DNA of 64,000 bases from PGZG01 sp046292765 (GCA_046292765.1 JBKBQA010000002.1:496001-560000); one strand, 5' to 3'; counted from the stretch's first letter, positions 8,979 through 17,851 are shown. Translations and numbers: made by a program. The notes: generated from the sequence alone by a model not told the origin.

Positions 8979-9836
8979 TCACAGCACGGCTTGCTTGCGG
9001 CGGAATATCTTCATTTGGGCATCGACGGGCTCAAACTCATCAGCAATTCCGGAAAAATTGAGACTTTCCTTGGTACCAAGACAGAGAAAGCCGCCCAGAT
9101 CCAGGCTGTCACGGAACAACTGGAATACCCGTCGTTGCAGATCACGGTCAAAATAAATCAGCACATTGCGACAAACGATAACATTCATCTCTCCAAACAC
9201 CTGATCTGTTGCCAGATCATGATCGGCAAACAGAATGTTTCTCCTAAGCCGCTGGTCGATAATGACGCCGTCGTACTTGCAGGTGTAATAGTCAGATAAC
9301 GATGCCTTGCCGCCAGCCTGAACGTAATTTTCACCGTACTGGCGAATTGAGGATATCGAGTAGATCCCCTTTTTGGCCGAGGCAAGAACATTCTTGTCGA
9401 TATCCGTGGCGTAGATCATGGCCCGTTCATACAAACCCTCCTCTTCGAGCAGGATTGCCATGCTGTAGATCTCTTCTCCGGTGGAGCAACCGGCATGCCA
9501 GATCTTGATGAACGGGAATGTCTTCAGCAGCGGCACTACATCCTCACGGAAGCGACGATAGAACTGGGGGTCACGGTACATTTCGGTGACATTCACAGTC
9601 AGGTCATTTAGCAGGGCAACAAAGAACTGCCGGTCCTTCATCACCCGGTCAATCATCTCCATGATCGACGGCAACCCGGACAGATTCAGCCGATGCAATA
9701 CCCTACGCCGTATGGATGCCTTGCTATAAGAGCGAAAATCATAGCCATAGATATGGAAGATCGCCTCCAGAAGCAGGCGGATCTCCACATCCTCCATGTC
9801 GACTTGATCATCCTGAATCTGCGGCAGCTCGCTCAT
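8979..9836 (-). CDS. CheR-type protein-glutamate methyltransferase
   Basis: A 285-residue CheR. The all-alpha N-terminal domain (about 15-80) is followed by the SAM-dependent methyltransferase fold, with HAGCSTGEE as the SAM-binding motif and VIVCRNVLIYF as the later signature. It would methylate glutamates using S-adenosylmethionine. It sits ten bases after the hybrid kinase and eight bases before the lone receiver, and is paired with the CheB homologue further down. There is no pentapeptide-binding partner receptor in the window. The coiled coil of the kinase is a candidate substrate. Confidence 0.93.
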   Translation of the reverse strand: MSELPQIQDDQVDMEDVEIRLLLEAIFHIYGYDFRSYSKASIRRRVLHRLNLSGLPSIMEMIDRVMKDRQFFVALLNDLTVNVTEMYRDPQFYRRFREDVVPLLKTFPFIKIWHAGCSTGEEIYSMAILLEEEGLYERAMIYATDIDKNVLASAKKGIYSISSIRQYGENYVQAGGKASLSDYYTCKYDGVIIDQRLRRNILFADHDLATDQVFGEMNVIVCRNVLIYFDRDLQRRVFQLFRDSLDLGGFLCLGTKESLNFSGIADEFEPVDAQMKIFRRKQAVL

Positions 9837-9846
9837 ACCCCATTAC

Positions 9847-12800
9847 TCACTTATGCAACCAGACACGCATCAGCGATGTCAGCTTACCCATGTCAATCGG
9901 CTTGGAGCAGTAATCGTTCGCGCCAGCCTCAATGCATTTTGCTCGATCATCTTTCATTGCCTTCGCCGTCAACGCCAGAATAGGCAGCTTCTGAAAACGA
10001 GCCTGCTTGCGGATATGCGTCATCGCCTCGTAGCCATCCATTTCAGGCATCATGATGTCCATCAGCACAATATCCATCTTCGGATTGTCTTCAAGGACCT
10101 GAAGCGCTTCCTTGCCGTTGTTGGCAATGGTGATATCGAAACCAAGCTCCTCGAGCTGAGCCGACAACGCGTAGATGTTGCGCATATCATCGTCCACCAG
10201 CAGCAGCTTCTTGTCGGTGAAAACGTCATCCCGATGCTCAATTCTGGCAGGAGCCTGCTTCGGACTGGTCGGCATCGTAGATTCAAGCCAGTGCAAAAAC
10301 AGTGACGCCTCGTTGAGCAACCGCTCCGACGATCGCTCGGTCTTGAGGATAATCCGGTCAGCATACTTGCGCAGCTTGGCCTCCTCGTCACGACTGAGCT
10401 CCTTGCCGGTATAGATAATCACTGGCACGGAGTCATATTCGCTATTGCCGTGAATCTTCTCAAGCAACTCGAAGCCGTTCATATCCGGCAGAGTAAGGTC
10501 GAGAATCATGCAGTCATGTACCTGGGTGCGCAGCACGTCGAGCGCCTCCGCACCGGTGTGCACAGCAGTAATGACCACACCTTTTTCCGAGAACAGCTCG
10601 CGAATACCCTCGTGCTGAAGCTCGCTATCTTCCACCACCAGCAGACGGCGGACATTCTTTTCAATGGCCTTTTCTATCTTGGAAAAGGCCTTGATGATGT
10701 CACCTTCGGAGATGGGTTTGGTGAGAAAATCGATCGCTCCCAGCTCCAGCGCCTTCTTGCGCTCATCTTTGCCGGACAGGAAGTGCACCGGGATATCCTT
10801 GGTGCGGGGATCCGCCTTCAGCTTCTCCATCACCTGCCAGCCATCAATGCCAGGCAAGCCGATGTCCAGAATGATCGCGCTGGGACGATAATGACGGGCA
10901 TATTCGAGGCCGCTCTCCCCATCGGAGCAGACCTGGCCCTCGAGGCCATAATCCGCTGCCAGATCCACCAGCACCGACGAGAATCCGCTGTCATCTTCAA
11001 TGATCAGCACGGTCTTTTCCTTGACCACGAAGCTCTCTTCGCCGCCGGCAGAAGCAGACGCGGCCACCGATGCCATGGTGCTTTGTGCCACCATAGGCAT
11101 CGGCGCGTCTTCATAACCTTCTTCACGATGGACGTTTTCGACGCTGCCAAAGGGCAGGAACAGCATGAAGGTGGTTCCTTTCCCCATCCCCTCGCTGTAG
11201 AGGCTGACGTCCCCGCCCAGCAGCCGGGCCAGCTCGCGGGAAATGGTGAGGCCGAGACCGGTGCCGCCATACTTGCGGCTGGTGGTGCCGTCAGCCTGTT
11301 GGAACGCCTCGAACACCAGTCTCTGCTTCTCCGGCGCGATGCCGATGCCAGAATCGATCACCGACAGTCGAACGGTCTGACCGGGAATCAGGCTCTGGGT
11401 GGGCAAGTCTTTCTGATCAGAGGGGGCATCAATGCGAAGACGAACGGAGCCGCCACTTTCGGTAAACTTCATGGCATTCGAGAGCAGGTTCTTGATGATC
11501 TGCTCCATGCGTTGCCGGTCAGTATAGAAATGCTCAGGCAAACTGTCGGACAGCTCCACAGTGAAATTGAGCCCGCGGCTCTCGGCAAGATGGGTAAAGC
11601 TGCGGCGGAAGTGTTCACCCAGCTCAACCACCGAGACATCATCGATAATGACGTCCATCTTGCCTTCTTCGATCTTCGAGATGTCCAGAATATCGTTGAT
11701 GAGTGACAGCAGATCAGAGCCGGCAGAGTGGATCACCTGGGCATGTTCGATCTGCTTGTCCTCGAGATTACCCTTCTTGTTCTGTGCCAGCGCACTGGAC
11801 AGAATCAGGATACTGTTCAGCGGAGTTCGCAGCTCGTGGGACATGGTGGAAAGGAACTCGGATTTGTACTTGGATGACATCTCCAGCTCACGAATCTTTT
11901 CCTCCAGATCAAGCTGCAGATCTTCCAGCACCTTGTTCTTGCGAGACATCTCGGCCTTCTGCTCGGCCAACAGACGAGCCTGGGCCTCCAGCTCCTCGTT
12001 GGTAACACGCAGCTCTTCCTGTTGGGCTTGAAGACTTTCTTCCGACGCCCGCAGAGCCTGAGTCTGAGCTTCCAGCTCTTCGTTGATGGCGCGCAGCTCT
12101 TCTTGCTGCTGCTGCAGACGCGATTCCGAGCCGGCAAGCTCCATGGCCTGATGTTCGAGGTCTTCATTGACCCGTTGCATCGCCATCTTCTGCTTTTCCA
12201 ACTCTTCCGCCTGCATTTGCGATGCAGCCAGCGCTTCGCCGAGGCGCACCCGACTCAGGGCGGTATGCACCGATACGGCGACGATGCGAACACAGTCGGA
12301 AAGGAACTTCAGGTCATCATCCGAGAAATCCCGGAAAGCGCCGATCTCGATCACCCCCTTGACTTCGTCCTCATGAATGATCGGGGTCACCAGCACGTTC
12401 TTCGGCGTCCCGGCGCCGACGGCGGAGGTGATCGTCATGTAGTCTTCCGGCACCCGGCTGAGCAGAATCTGCTTCTTCTCCAGAGCACACTGACCCACCA
12501 GAGACTCGCCCAGTGCGAACTCACTGGCCAGATGTTTGCGACGTTGTAGCGCATAGGAGCTGCTCAGCTTCAGCGATTGATCTTCTGAATCCGTGCAATA
12601 AAACGCGCCGACCTGACACTCCAGAGTCGGCACCAGATAGTTGAGCATATTTTCGCCCAGCTGTTGCAGCGACATATCGCCTCGCAGCCGGTCGCCGAGA
12701 TCTGCAAGACGGGTCTTGATAAGCTCCTGCCGGCGATCCTCATCACGCCGGGTCTTCAGCGCATCGCGCATCTGACGAATGGCGCCAAGCAGGCGCCCGG

Positions 12801-13521
12801 CCTCATCGGTGCTGTCGACTTTAATTTCCTTGTCCCAGTCACCTTCGGAAATATCTCCTGAGACTTCTACAGCGTACTGAATGGGGCGGACAATACTGCG
12901 GGTCACCCGGAAACTGATTAGCGCCAGCAGCACAATCGAGCCGACACCAAACAGCATGCCGATAAACTGGGTGCTGGCAGTGTTCTCGCGAGCGCCACGG
13001 AGATGATCATAGAAGGCTGTGTAACGGGCTTCCTGGAATTGCTCCTGGGAATACTCGAAGTGCTCGCGCAGCCGGGCCACGTTGGCCAGCCCCGCGTAAA
13101 AACGATCATCCATCACCGCGCCGGAAATGGCGCCCTCTGCCAGACGCTGAGCCTCGCTGAAATAGGCGTTGAACGATTCGACCAGCTCGCGTACCTCTCC
13201 CTGTACTTCGGGATCCACCATCGCCATGGCGTTGAGATTTTCGACCGCCTGGGCAGCAAGACGGGACGCCTCGGACAGCGCATCTTCATCAGCATTGTTG
13301 ATCGCCCGGATCAGTGCATCCCTGACCATATAAAGCGTCAGGTTATTCTGACCTGCGGCCTCCAGTACGACAAAGTCCACCGACTCTATATTGCTGAGTT
13401 CCGCGATATTGCTGTTGGCAACTGTGTAGGTGTAGGCAAAGAACGCCATGAACATGGCGATGCCGAGGCCCGCCACGGACAATACCTTGAGGCGTACAGA
13501 GAGGTTCTTGAACCAGTTCAT
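9847..13521 (-). CDS. Membrane hybrid sensor histidine kinase (HAMP, GAF, HK, three receivers)
   Basis: A 1224-residue hybrid kinase. In order: TM1 (about 12-32); a periplasmic helical sensor (33-185) like four-helix-bundle receptor domains; TM2 (186-206); HAMP (207-262); GAF (280-425); a long Glu/Gln-rich coiled coil (430-552); HisKA with phospho-His562 in SHELRTP; and HATPase_c (about 660-795) with the N and G boxes. Three receivers follow with acceptors Asp886, Asp1008 and Asp1155. It heads the operon and should feed the downstream receivers. The coiled coil contains a 28-residue repeat. The kinase resembles those fused to or encoded beside CheB/CheR in other proteobacteria. Its ligand is unknown. 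Confidence 0.93.
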   Translation of the reverse strand: MNWFKNLSVRLKVLSVAGLGIAMFMAFFAYTYTVANSNIAELSNIESVDFVVLEAAGQNNLTLYMVRDALIRAINNADEDALSEASRLAAQAVENLNAMAMVDPEVQGEVRELVESFNAYFSEAQRLAEGAISGAVMDDRFYAGLANVARLREHFEYSQEQFQEARYTAFYDHLRGARENTASTQFIGMLFGVGSIVLLALISFRVTRSIVRPIQYAVEVSGDISEGDWDKEIKVDSTDEAGRLLGAIRQMRDALKTRRDEDRRQELIKTRLADLGDRLRGDMSLQQLGENMLNYLVPTLECQVGAFYCTDSEDQSLKLSSSYALQRRKHLASEFALGESLVGQCALEKKQILLSRVPEDYMTITSAVGAGTPKNVLVTPIIHEDEVKGVIEIGAFRDFSDDDLKFLSDCVRIVAVSVHTALSRVRLGEALAASQMQAEELEKQKMAMQRVNEDLEHQAMELAGSESRLQQQQEELRAINEELEAQTQALRASEESLQAQQEELRVTNEELEAQARLLAEQKAEMSRKNKVLEDLQLDLEEKIRELEMSSKYKSEFLSTMSHELRTPLNSILILSSALAQNKKGNLEDKQIEHAQVIHSAGSDLLSLINDILDISKIEEGKMDVIIDDVSVVELGEHFRRSFTHLAESRGLNFTVELSDSLPEHFYTDRQRMEQIIKNLLSNAMKFTESGGSVRLRIDAPSDQKDLPTQSLIPGQTVRLSVIDSGIGIAPEKQRLVFEAFQQADGTTSRKYGGTGLGLTISRELARLLGGDVSLYSEGMGKGTTFMLFLPFGSVENVHREEGYEDAPMPMVAQSTMASVAASASAGGEESFVVKEKTVLIIEDDSGFSSVLVDLAADYGLEGQVCSDGESGLEYARHYRPSAIILDIGLPGIDGWQVMEKLKADPRTKDIPVHFLSGKDERKKALELGAIDFLTKPISEGDIIKAFSKIEKAIEKNVRRLLVVEDSELQHEGIRELFSEKGVVITAVHTGAEALDVLRTQVHDCMILDLTLPDMNGFELLEKIHGNSEYDSVPVIIYTGKELSRDEEAKLRKYADRIILKTERSSERLLNEASLFLHWLESTMPTSPKQAPARIEHRDDVFTDKKLLLVDDDMRNIYALSAQLEELGFDITIANNGKEALQVLEDNPKMDIVLMDIMMPEMDGYEAMTHIRKQARFQKLPILALTAKAMKDDRAKCIEAGANDYCSKPIDMGKLTSLMRVWLHK

Positions 13522-13599
13522 CCCGGATTCCCGAAGTCTGATACAGGGTTATTGTTATGGCCCGCAGCAGGGTCCGCCACGAACTAGGAATATCAACCT

Positions 13600-13629
13600 A
13601 GACTAGCAGATGGCGCCGGAACGTCACAA
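13600..13629 (-). promoter_or_regulatory. Possible sigma-70 promoter of the hybrid kinase operon
   Basis: On the minus strand TTGTGA (13624-13629) and TAGTCT (13600-13605) are separated by 18 bases, about 75 bases before the kinase ATG. Both boxes are imperfect, so this is a weak call. Confidence 0.3.
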
Positions 13630-13830
13630 TTCAGATGAACCGCAATGCATAACCCCTGTGAAAAATCTTGTAAACCCGGGATTCAGGGCCAGTGGTGACC
13701 CTCCAGGGGCGGCATCTAGCCCCCACCCGGTAACGTACACCCCACCGGCTGGCCTTGCGATCGCCCATCGGCGACGGCTTCGTTGGCATCCTGTGTGGCC
13801 TAGAGCAAGTTACCAGTCGGCATGGATAGG

Positions 13831-13851
13831 CGCTCCCGATCAGAGGGAGCG
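13831..13851 (-). terminator. Hairpin just after tRNA-Leu
   Basis: CGCTCCC and GGGAGCG form a perfect 7-bp stem with a 7-base loop, beginning three bases after the tRNA-Leu CCA on the minus strand. No T tract follows. It could end the tRNA transcript or guide 3' processing. Confidence 0.45.
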
Positions 13852-13853
13852 AA

Positions 13854-13940
13854 TGGTGCCCGGGGCCGGACTTGAACCGGCACGTCCCGAAGGACAAGGG
13901 ATTTTAAGTCCCATGCGTCTACCGATTTCGCCACCCGGGC
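13854..13940 (-). tRNA. tRNA-Leu (anticodon UAA)
   Basis: 87 bases including an encoded CCA. The 7-bp acceptor stem is GCCCGGG/CCCGGGC, with a long variable arm and the anticodon loop CTTAAAA, which reads UUA codons. It is last in a Gly-Cys-Leu tRNA set downstream of pgsA, the same order as E. coli glyW-cysT-leuZ. Confidence 0.97.
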
Positions 13941-13964
13941 GGGGGGACTTCAGGGGAGTATAGA

Positions 13965-14038
13965 TGGAGGCGCGGGTCGGAATCGAACCGGCGTACACGG
14001 AGTTGCAATCCGCTGCATGACCACTCTGCCACCGCGCC
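13965..14038 (-). tRNA. tRNA-Cys (anticodon GCA)
   Basis: 74 bases with encoded CCA. The acceptor stem is GGCGCGG/CCGCGCC, with U73 as expected for cysteine identity and the anticodon loop TTGCAAC. It lies between tRNA-Gly and tRNA-Leu. Confidence 0.97.
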
Positions 14039-14043
14039 GAAAC

Positions 14044-14069
14044 AAAAAACCTCGGACACGCCGAGGTTT
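14044..14069 (-). terminator. Intrinsic-terminator-like hairpin between tRNA-Gly and tRNA-Cys
   Basis: On the minus strand a 9-bp stem AAACCTCGG/CCGAGGTTT with a 5-base loop is followed by a run of T residues (the plus strand has six A at 14044-14049). It has the form of a Rho-independent terminator but sits inside the tRNA operon, upstream of tRNA-Cys and tRNA-Leu. Partial termination or attenuation is plausible. Confidence 0.7.
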
Positions 14070-14077
14070 GGAAAAAC

Positions 14078-14153
14078 TGGAGCGGGTAACGAGGCTCGAA
14101 CTCGTGACCTCGACCTTGGCAAGGTCGCGCTCTACCAACTGAGCTATACCCGC
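14078..14153 (-). tRNA. tRNA-Gly (anticodon GCC)
   Basis: 76 bases with encoded CCA. The acceptor stem is GCGGGTA/TACCCGC and the anticodon loop is TTGCCAA. First gene of the tRNA set, about 27 bases after its own promoter's expected start site. Confidence 0.97.
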
Positions 14154-14186
14154 AATGCAGACACCGTTTCGGTGGCAGCGGTGGGC

Positions 14187-14214
14187 ATTCTACCCTCGCC
14201 CCTCACCCTGTCAA
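14187..14214 (-). promoter_or_regulatory. Promoter of the tRNA-Gly-Cys-Leu set
   Basis: On the minus strand a perfect TTGACA (14209-14214) and TAGAAT (14187-14192) are spaced by 16 bases. A GC-rich discriminator follows the -10 box, typical of stringently controlled stable-RNA promoters. It lies between the pgsA stop and tRNA-Gly. Confidence 0.78.
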
Positions 14215-14244
14215 GCGTTGCCAGACTGACTGCGGGGTTTTTGA

Positions 14245-14853
14245 TCACCCCGGCCGCCGGCGTCGCGGCCACAGCTCAGGCCAGGCGGCGCGCAAGTAGG
14301 AAAACATGGACCAGAGGGTCAGCAGCATAGCAGCATAAAGCAGGCCGTAGGTCAGCCAGTGAAACGGGGTCATAATCAGCGCTCCGTCGGCATTCTGTGC
14401 CGGCCGGCGTGCCAGCAGGCCGGTAATGGCACTGATCTGCAGCACTGTCTTGACCTTGCCAATGCTGCTGACCGCTACCTTCGCCCGCTGGCCAATTTCC
14501 GCCATCCACTCACGCAGGGCGGAAACGGTGATTTCCCGGGAAATGATGACAATCGCCGGCGCTGCCAGCCAGATGGTGGCATGGGCCTGCACCAGCATCA
14601 CCAGCGCAGCGGCCACCATCAGTTTGTCTGCCACCGGATCGAGAAAAGCGCCGAAGCGGCTGGTCTGCTTCAGCCGACGGGCCAGATAGCCATCGAGCAT
14701 GTCGGTCAGGCCGGCGAGCAGGAAGACGATCGCGGCGGCCATCGGGGCCCAGCGAAATGGCAGATAGAACACCGCGACAAATACCGGAATGGAGGCCAGC
14801 CGCGCCAGCGTAATGATATTCGGAACGGTCAAACGCGCGGCAGAATCAGGCAT
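14245..14853 (-). CDS. pgsA: CDP-diacylglycerol-glycerol-3-phosphate 3-phosphatidyltransferase
   Basis: A 202-residue inner-membrane enzyme that makes phosphatidylglycerophosphate, the committed step to phosphatidylglycerol and cardiolipin. The CDP-alcohol phosphotransferase signature D-x2-DG-x2-AR-x8-G-x3-D-x3-D is complete, starting at DMLDGYLAR and ending at LDPVADK. Several membrane segments are evident. I chose the ATG at 14853; a TTG at 14874 would add seven residues. It lies between uvrC and the tRNA set, as in many gammaproteobacteria. Confidence 0.96.
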   Translation of the reverse strand: MPDSAARLTVPNIITLARLASIPVFVAVFYLPFRWAPMAAAIVFLLAGLTDMLDGYLARRLKQTSRFGAFLDPVADKLMVAAALVMLVQAHATIWLAAPAIVIISREITVSALREWMAEIGQRAKVAVSSIGKVKTVLQISAITGLLARRPAQNADGALIMTPFHWLTYGLLYAAMLLTLWSMFSYLRAAWPELWPRRRRPG

Positions 14854-14923
14854 GGGCACAACCGGGGCAACCAAAAGACTGCATCAGTATAGAGGAATGT
14901 GCCGGCGTTGTGACATGACAGAC

Positions 14924-16741
14924 TCAGCCATGCAGCCAATCGTAGATAACGGCGGCCAGAGCCGGACTGATACCCGGTGCCCGTGCGATGTCCTCCGCCG
15001 AAGCGTTGCGCAGCGGTTGCAGCCCGCCGAAATGATTGAGCAGCGCACGCCTGCGACTCGGGCCGATGCCCGGAATGTCATCCAGCGACGACTGACTGCG
15101 GGTTTTGCCCCGCCTCGCCCGGTGGCCGGTGATCGCAAACCGGTGGGCTTCGTCACGAATCTGTTGCAACAGGTGAAGCGCCGGACTGTCCGCGCCGGGA
15201 ACCCACTCGTGGCCATCCGGGCGACACAGCACTTCCAGTCCTGGCTTGCGACTCGGGCCCTTGGCAATGCCGAGAATCTGGATCGCCCCGGATAAGCCGA
15301 GATCGTCCATCACCGCCAGCACTCGACTCACTTGCCCTTTGCCACCATCAATCAACAGCAGGCCAGGCATGCGTGCCGACTCCCGTTGAAGTCTGCTATA
15401 GCGCCGCCGTACCGCCTCTTCCATAGCGGCATAGTCGTCGCCCCCAACTGGCGGGCTGACATTGAAGCGCCGGTAGTCAGTTTTACTGGCACCCTCCGCA
15501 GCGAATACCACGCAGGAAGCCACCGCCTGTTCACCACCGGTGTGACTGATGTCGAAACATTCGATCCTGCGCGGCGCAATCGGTTGGCCCAGCAGTGAAT
15601 CCAGCGCTGCAAAACGGCTGTCCAGATTTTCCCGGGCGGCAAGCCGCGATATCAGCATCTGCTCGGCATTCTGGGTCGCCATTACCAGCCAGCGCCGGCG
15701 CTCGCCGCGAATACGGTGAGCAAAGCGGATGCGTTTGCCCTGCTGCTGACGAATGGCCTCTGCCAGCGCTACTTCATCTTCCGTTTCTTCAGCAAGAATG
15801 ACCTCATCGGGCAGTCCGGCATCGTCCGGTTGCAGATAGTGGTGGGCGAGAAAAGCAGACAACACCACGGTTGCCGATTCCTCGCCGCGGGTATCCGGTT
15901 GCCACTGGCGGATGCCCAGCATCCGCCCCTGGCGGATCATCATCAGGGCAATGACTGCCACACCATGACGACTGGCGATGGCAACAACATCCAGATCGCC
16001 GCCTCCGGTATCAACATACTGGCGCTGCTGTACCGAGCGGATGCCGGCTATCTGGTCACGCAGCGCTGCTGCCTGCTCGAACTCCAGCGCCATCGAAGCC
16101 TGTTCCATGCGCCGAGTCAGCTCATCGGTCACCGCCCGGTCCTTGCCTTCGAGAAAATCCGCTGCCATCCGGACCTGCTCGGCATAGTCCTGCTCGGACA
16201 CCAACCCGACGCAGGGTGCCGTACATCGACGGATTTCATACTGCAGACAAGGCCGAGTACGGTTATGAAAGAAACTGTCACGACAGTTGCGTAGTTTGAA
16301 TACCTTCTCGATGGTGTTGAGCGCATCGCGAACCCCCACCGAGCTGGGAAACGGACCAAAATATCGGGCACCCGGGCGACGGTTGCCGCGATGAAACGCC
16401 GCCCGCGGAAAAGTATCGGAGCTGGTGATTTTGATATAGGGATAACTTTTGTCATCCCGCATCAGGATGTTGTAGGGCGGATGGAGAGACTTGATCAGCG
16501 CCTGCTCCAGCAGCAAGGCTTCGGTCTCGCTACTGGTGACCGTGGTCTGGATGTCAGCAATACGGGCCACCAGCGCTCTGGTCTTGGCGCCGCTCAGGTT
16601 TTTCTGGAAGTAGCTCGACAGTCTGGCCCTGAGATCCCGCGCTTTGCCGACGTAGAGTACCTGACCATCACGGTCAAGCATCTGGTAGACGCCGGGCAGC
16701 GTGCTGCACAGGGGCAAAAACTGTTTTGAATCGAAAGCCAT
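14924..16741 (-). CDS. uvrC: Excinuclease ABC subunit C
   Basis: A 605-residue UvrC, which makes both incisions in nucleotide excision repair after UvrAB damage recognition. The N-terminal GIY-YIG nuclease shows PGVYQML and VLYVGKA. A UvrB-binding UVR segment lies near 200-235, followed by the RNase H-like second nuclease. C-terminal helix-hairpin-helix motifs include DIPGIGPSRRRALL. Length is normal (about 610). It lies between gacA and pgsA in the classic uvrY-uvrC arrangement. Confidence 0.97.
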   Translation of the reverse strand: MAFDSKQFLPLCSTLPGVYQMLDRDGQVLYVGKARDLRARLSSYFQKNLSGAKTRALVARIADIQTTVTSSETEALLLEQALIKSLHPPYNILMRDDKSYPYIKITSSDTFPRAAFHRGNRRPGARYFGPFPSSVGVRDALNTIEKVFKLRNCRDSFFHNRTRPCLQYEIRRCTAPCVGLVSEQDYAEQVRMAADFLEGKDRAVTDELTRRMEQASMALEFEQAAALRDQIAGIRSVQQRQYVDTGGGDLDVVAIASRHGVAVIALMMIRQGRMLGIRQWQPDTRGEESATVVLSAFLAHHYLQPDDAGLPDEVILAEETEDEVALAEAIRQQQGKRIRFAHRIRGERRRWLVMATQNAEQMLISRLAARENLDSRFAALDSLLGQPIAPRRIECFDISHTGGEQAVASCVVFAAEGASKTDYRRFNVSPPVGGDDYAAMEEAVRRRYSRLQRESARMPGLLLIDGGKGQVSRVLAVMDDLGLSGAIQILGIAKGPSRKPGLEVLCRPDGHEWVPGADSPALHLLQQIRDEAHRFAITGHRARRGKTRSQSSLDDIPGIGPSRRRALLNHFGGLQPLRNASAEDIARAPGISPALAAVIYDWLHG

Positions 16742-16787
16742 GAAGTGACGACCGGCGGCAGCCCAGAATCAGACCGGTCGCCGCAGA

Positions 16788-17444
16788 TCAGCTCGCCGTT
16801 GCGACCGTGGTTTCGTCAATCATACCCCAGCGCATGGCCAGCAGCGTCATTTCCACGTCACTGGAAATACCGAGCTTGTCGAAGATCCGGTAGCGATAGG
16901 TATTGACGGTTTTGGGCGACAGGCAGAGTTTGTCGGAAATCGACTGCACCCGGTGGCAGGACACGATCATCATCATGATCTGCAGCTCCCGCTCCGACAG
17001 CAGCTCCATCGGCGCGGCCTCGTTGCCAGTAAACGGCCGCAGGGCCATGGCCTGGGCAATTGCGGGGCTGATGTACCGCTGGCCGGCAAACACCACCCGG
17101 ATGGCACGCACCATCTCGTCGAGGGCTGCGCCCTTGGAGAGGTAACCAGCAGCGCCCGCCTTCATGAGCCTGGACGGAAACGGCTCTTCCTCACAGACCG
17201 TCACCGCAATGACCCGGATGCTGTCATCATTGCGAAGGATCTTCCGGGTCGCTTCAAGACCACCAATACCAGGCATTTTCACGTCCATCAGCACCACATC
17301 CGGGGAACGCTCCCGGCACAGTGCCACTGCCTGCTCGCCACTGCCGGCCTCACCCATCACCTGAATGCCGTTGACGTCGGCCAACATACGTGTGATGCCC
17401 ATGCGAACCAGTTCGTGGTCATCGACCACCAGTACCTTGATCAT
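16788..17444 (-). CDS. gacA: GacA/UvrY-family response regulator
   Basis: A 218-residue regulator with a receiver (about 1-120, acceptor Asp54 in LMDVKMPG) and a LuxR-type helix-turn-helix (about 148-205, LSERELQIMMM through SPKTVNTYR). It is the partner of the GacS/BarA kinase and in relatives activates the CsrA/RsmA-titrating small RNAs. The ATG at 17444 is chosen because GGGGAG lies seven bases upstream; the longer frame to 17474 is unlikely. Position before uvrC supports the identity. GacS and the small RNAs are not in the window. Confidence 0.94.
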   Translation of the reverse strand: MIKVLVVDDHELVRMGITRMLADVNGIQVMGEAGSGEQAVALCRERSPDVVLMDVKMPGIGGLEATRKILRNDDSIRVIAVTVCEEEPFPSRLMKAGAAGYLSKGAALDEMVRAIRVVFAGQRYISPAIAQAMALRPFTGNEAAPMELLSERELQIMMMIVSCHRVQSISDKLCLSPKTVNTYRYRIFDKLGISSDVEMTLLAMRWGMIDETTVATAS

Positions 17445-17691
17445 GCTGTAGCTCCCCTGTTTCCCTGCGCTCATCCCTGACGCCCTTGCGACCAGATTAC
17501 CGGTCGGGCCGTCGCGTTTGAAGTGTCCAAGCCTAACCGCCGACGGAGCGTATTGAAGTAGTCAATGCCGGGCAGGACTGTACAACAATCACGCAAAATC
17601 AGGTAGGAAATCTCTTAGTATCAATAAGATATCAGACAAACCTCATGTCCCCCCGGCATCCACCCCACCCCCCTGCTTACCCGCCACCCGC

Positions 17692-17719
17692 TTGACTCTG
17701 TACTCGCTCCCGCTATGAT
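17692..17719 (+). promoter_or_regulatory. Promoter of tRNA-Ser
   Basis: TTGACT (17692-17697) and TATGAT (17714-17719) are spaced by 16 bases, followed by a GC-rich discriminator. The tRNA begins 11 bases after the -10 box. Confidence 0.75.
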
Positions 17720-17730
17720 GCGCCCTTTCC

Positions 17731-17820
17731 GGAGGGGTGGCAGAGCGGTTGAATGCAGCGGTCTTGAAAACCGCCGAGGATTAACGTCCTCCGTGGGTTC
17801 GAATCCCACTCCCTCCACCA
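17731..17820 (+). tRNA. tRNA-Ser (anticodon UGA)
   Basis: 90 bases with encoded CCA, a GGAGGG/CCCTCC acceptor stem, the long variable arm typical of class II tRNAs, and the anticodon loop CTTGAAA, which reads UCA and related codons. Confidence 0.97.
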
Positions 17821-17829
17821 GATAAAGGA

Positions 17830-17851
17830 CCCCGCGCATGCGGGGTTTTTT
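17830..17851 (+). terminator. Intrinsic terminator of tRNA-Ser
   Basis: CCCCGC and GCGGGG form a 6-bp stem with a 4-base loop followed by six T, ten bases after the tRNA-Ser 3' end. Confidence 0.88.

Larger units (their letters stand above)
13522..13853. other. Gene-free stretch between kinase operon and tRNA-Leu
   Basis: About 330 bases without a credible gene. The right end holds the hairpin after tRNA-Leu. The left end holds a possible promoter for the kinase. The middle (about 13660-13830) is GC-rich with no protein-coding signal and no recognisable RNA. Confidence 0.6.

Noticed and set aside
10450..11706. A 418-codon plus-strand frame opposite the hybrid kinase
   Set aside because: Shadow of the kinase receiver and ATPase domains; no plausible protein features.
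13660..13830. Small RNA or riboswitch between tRNA-Leu and the kinase
   Set aside because: No promoter-terminator pair or known RNA motif could be seen.
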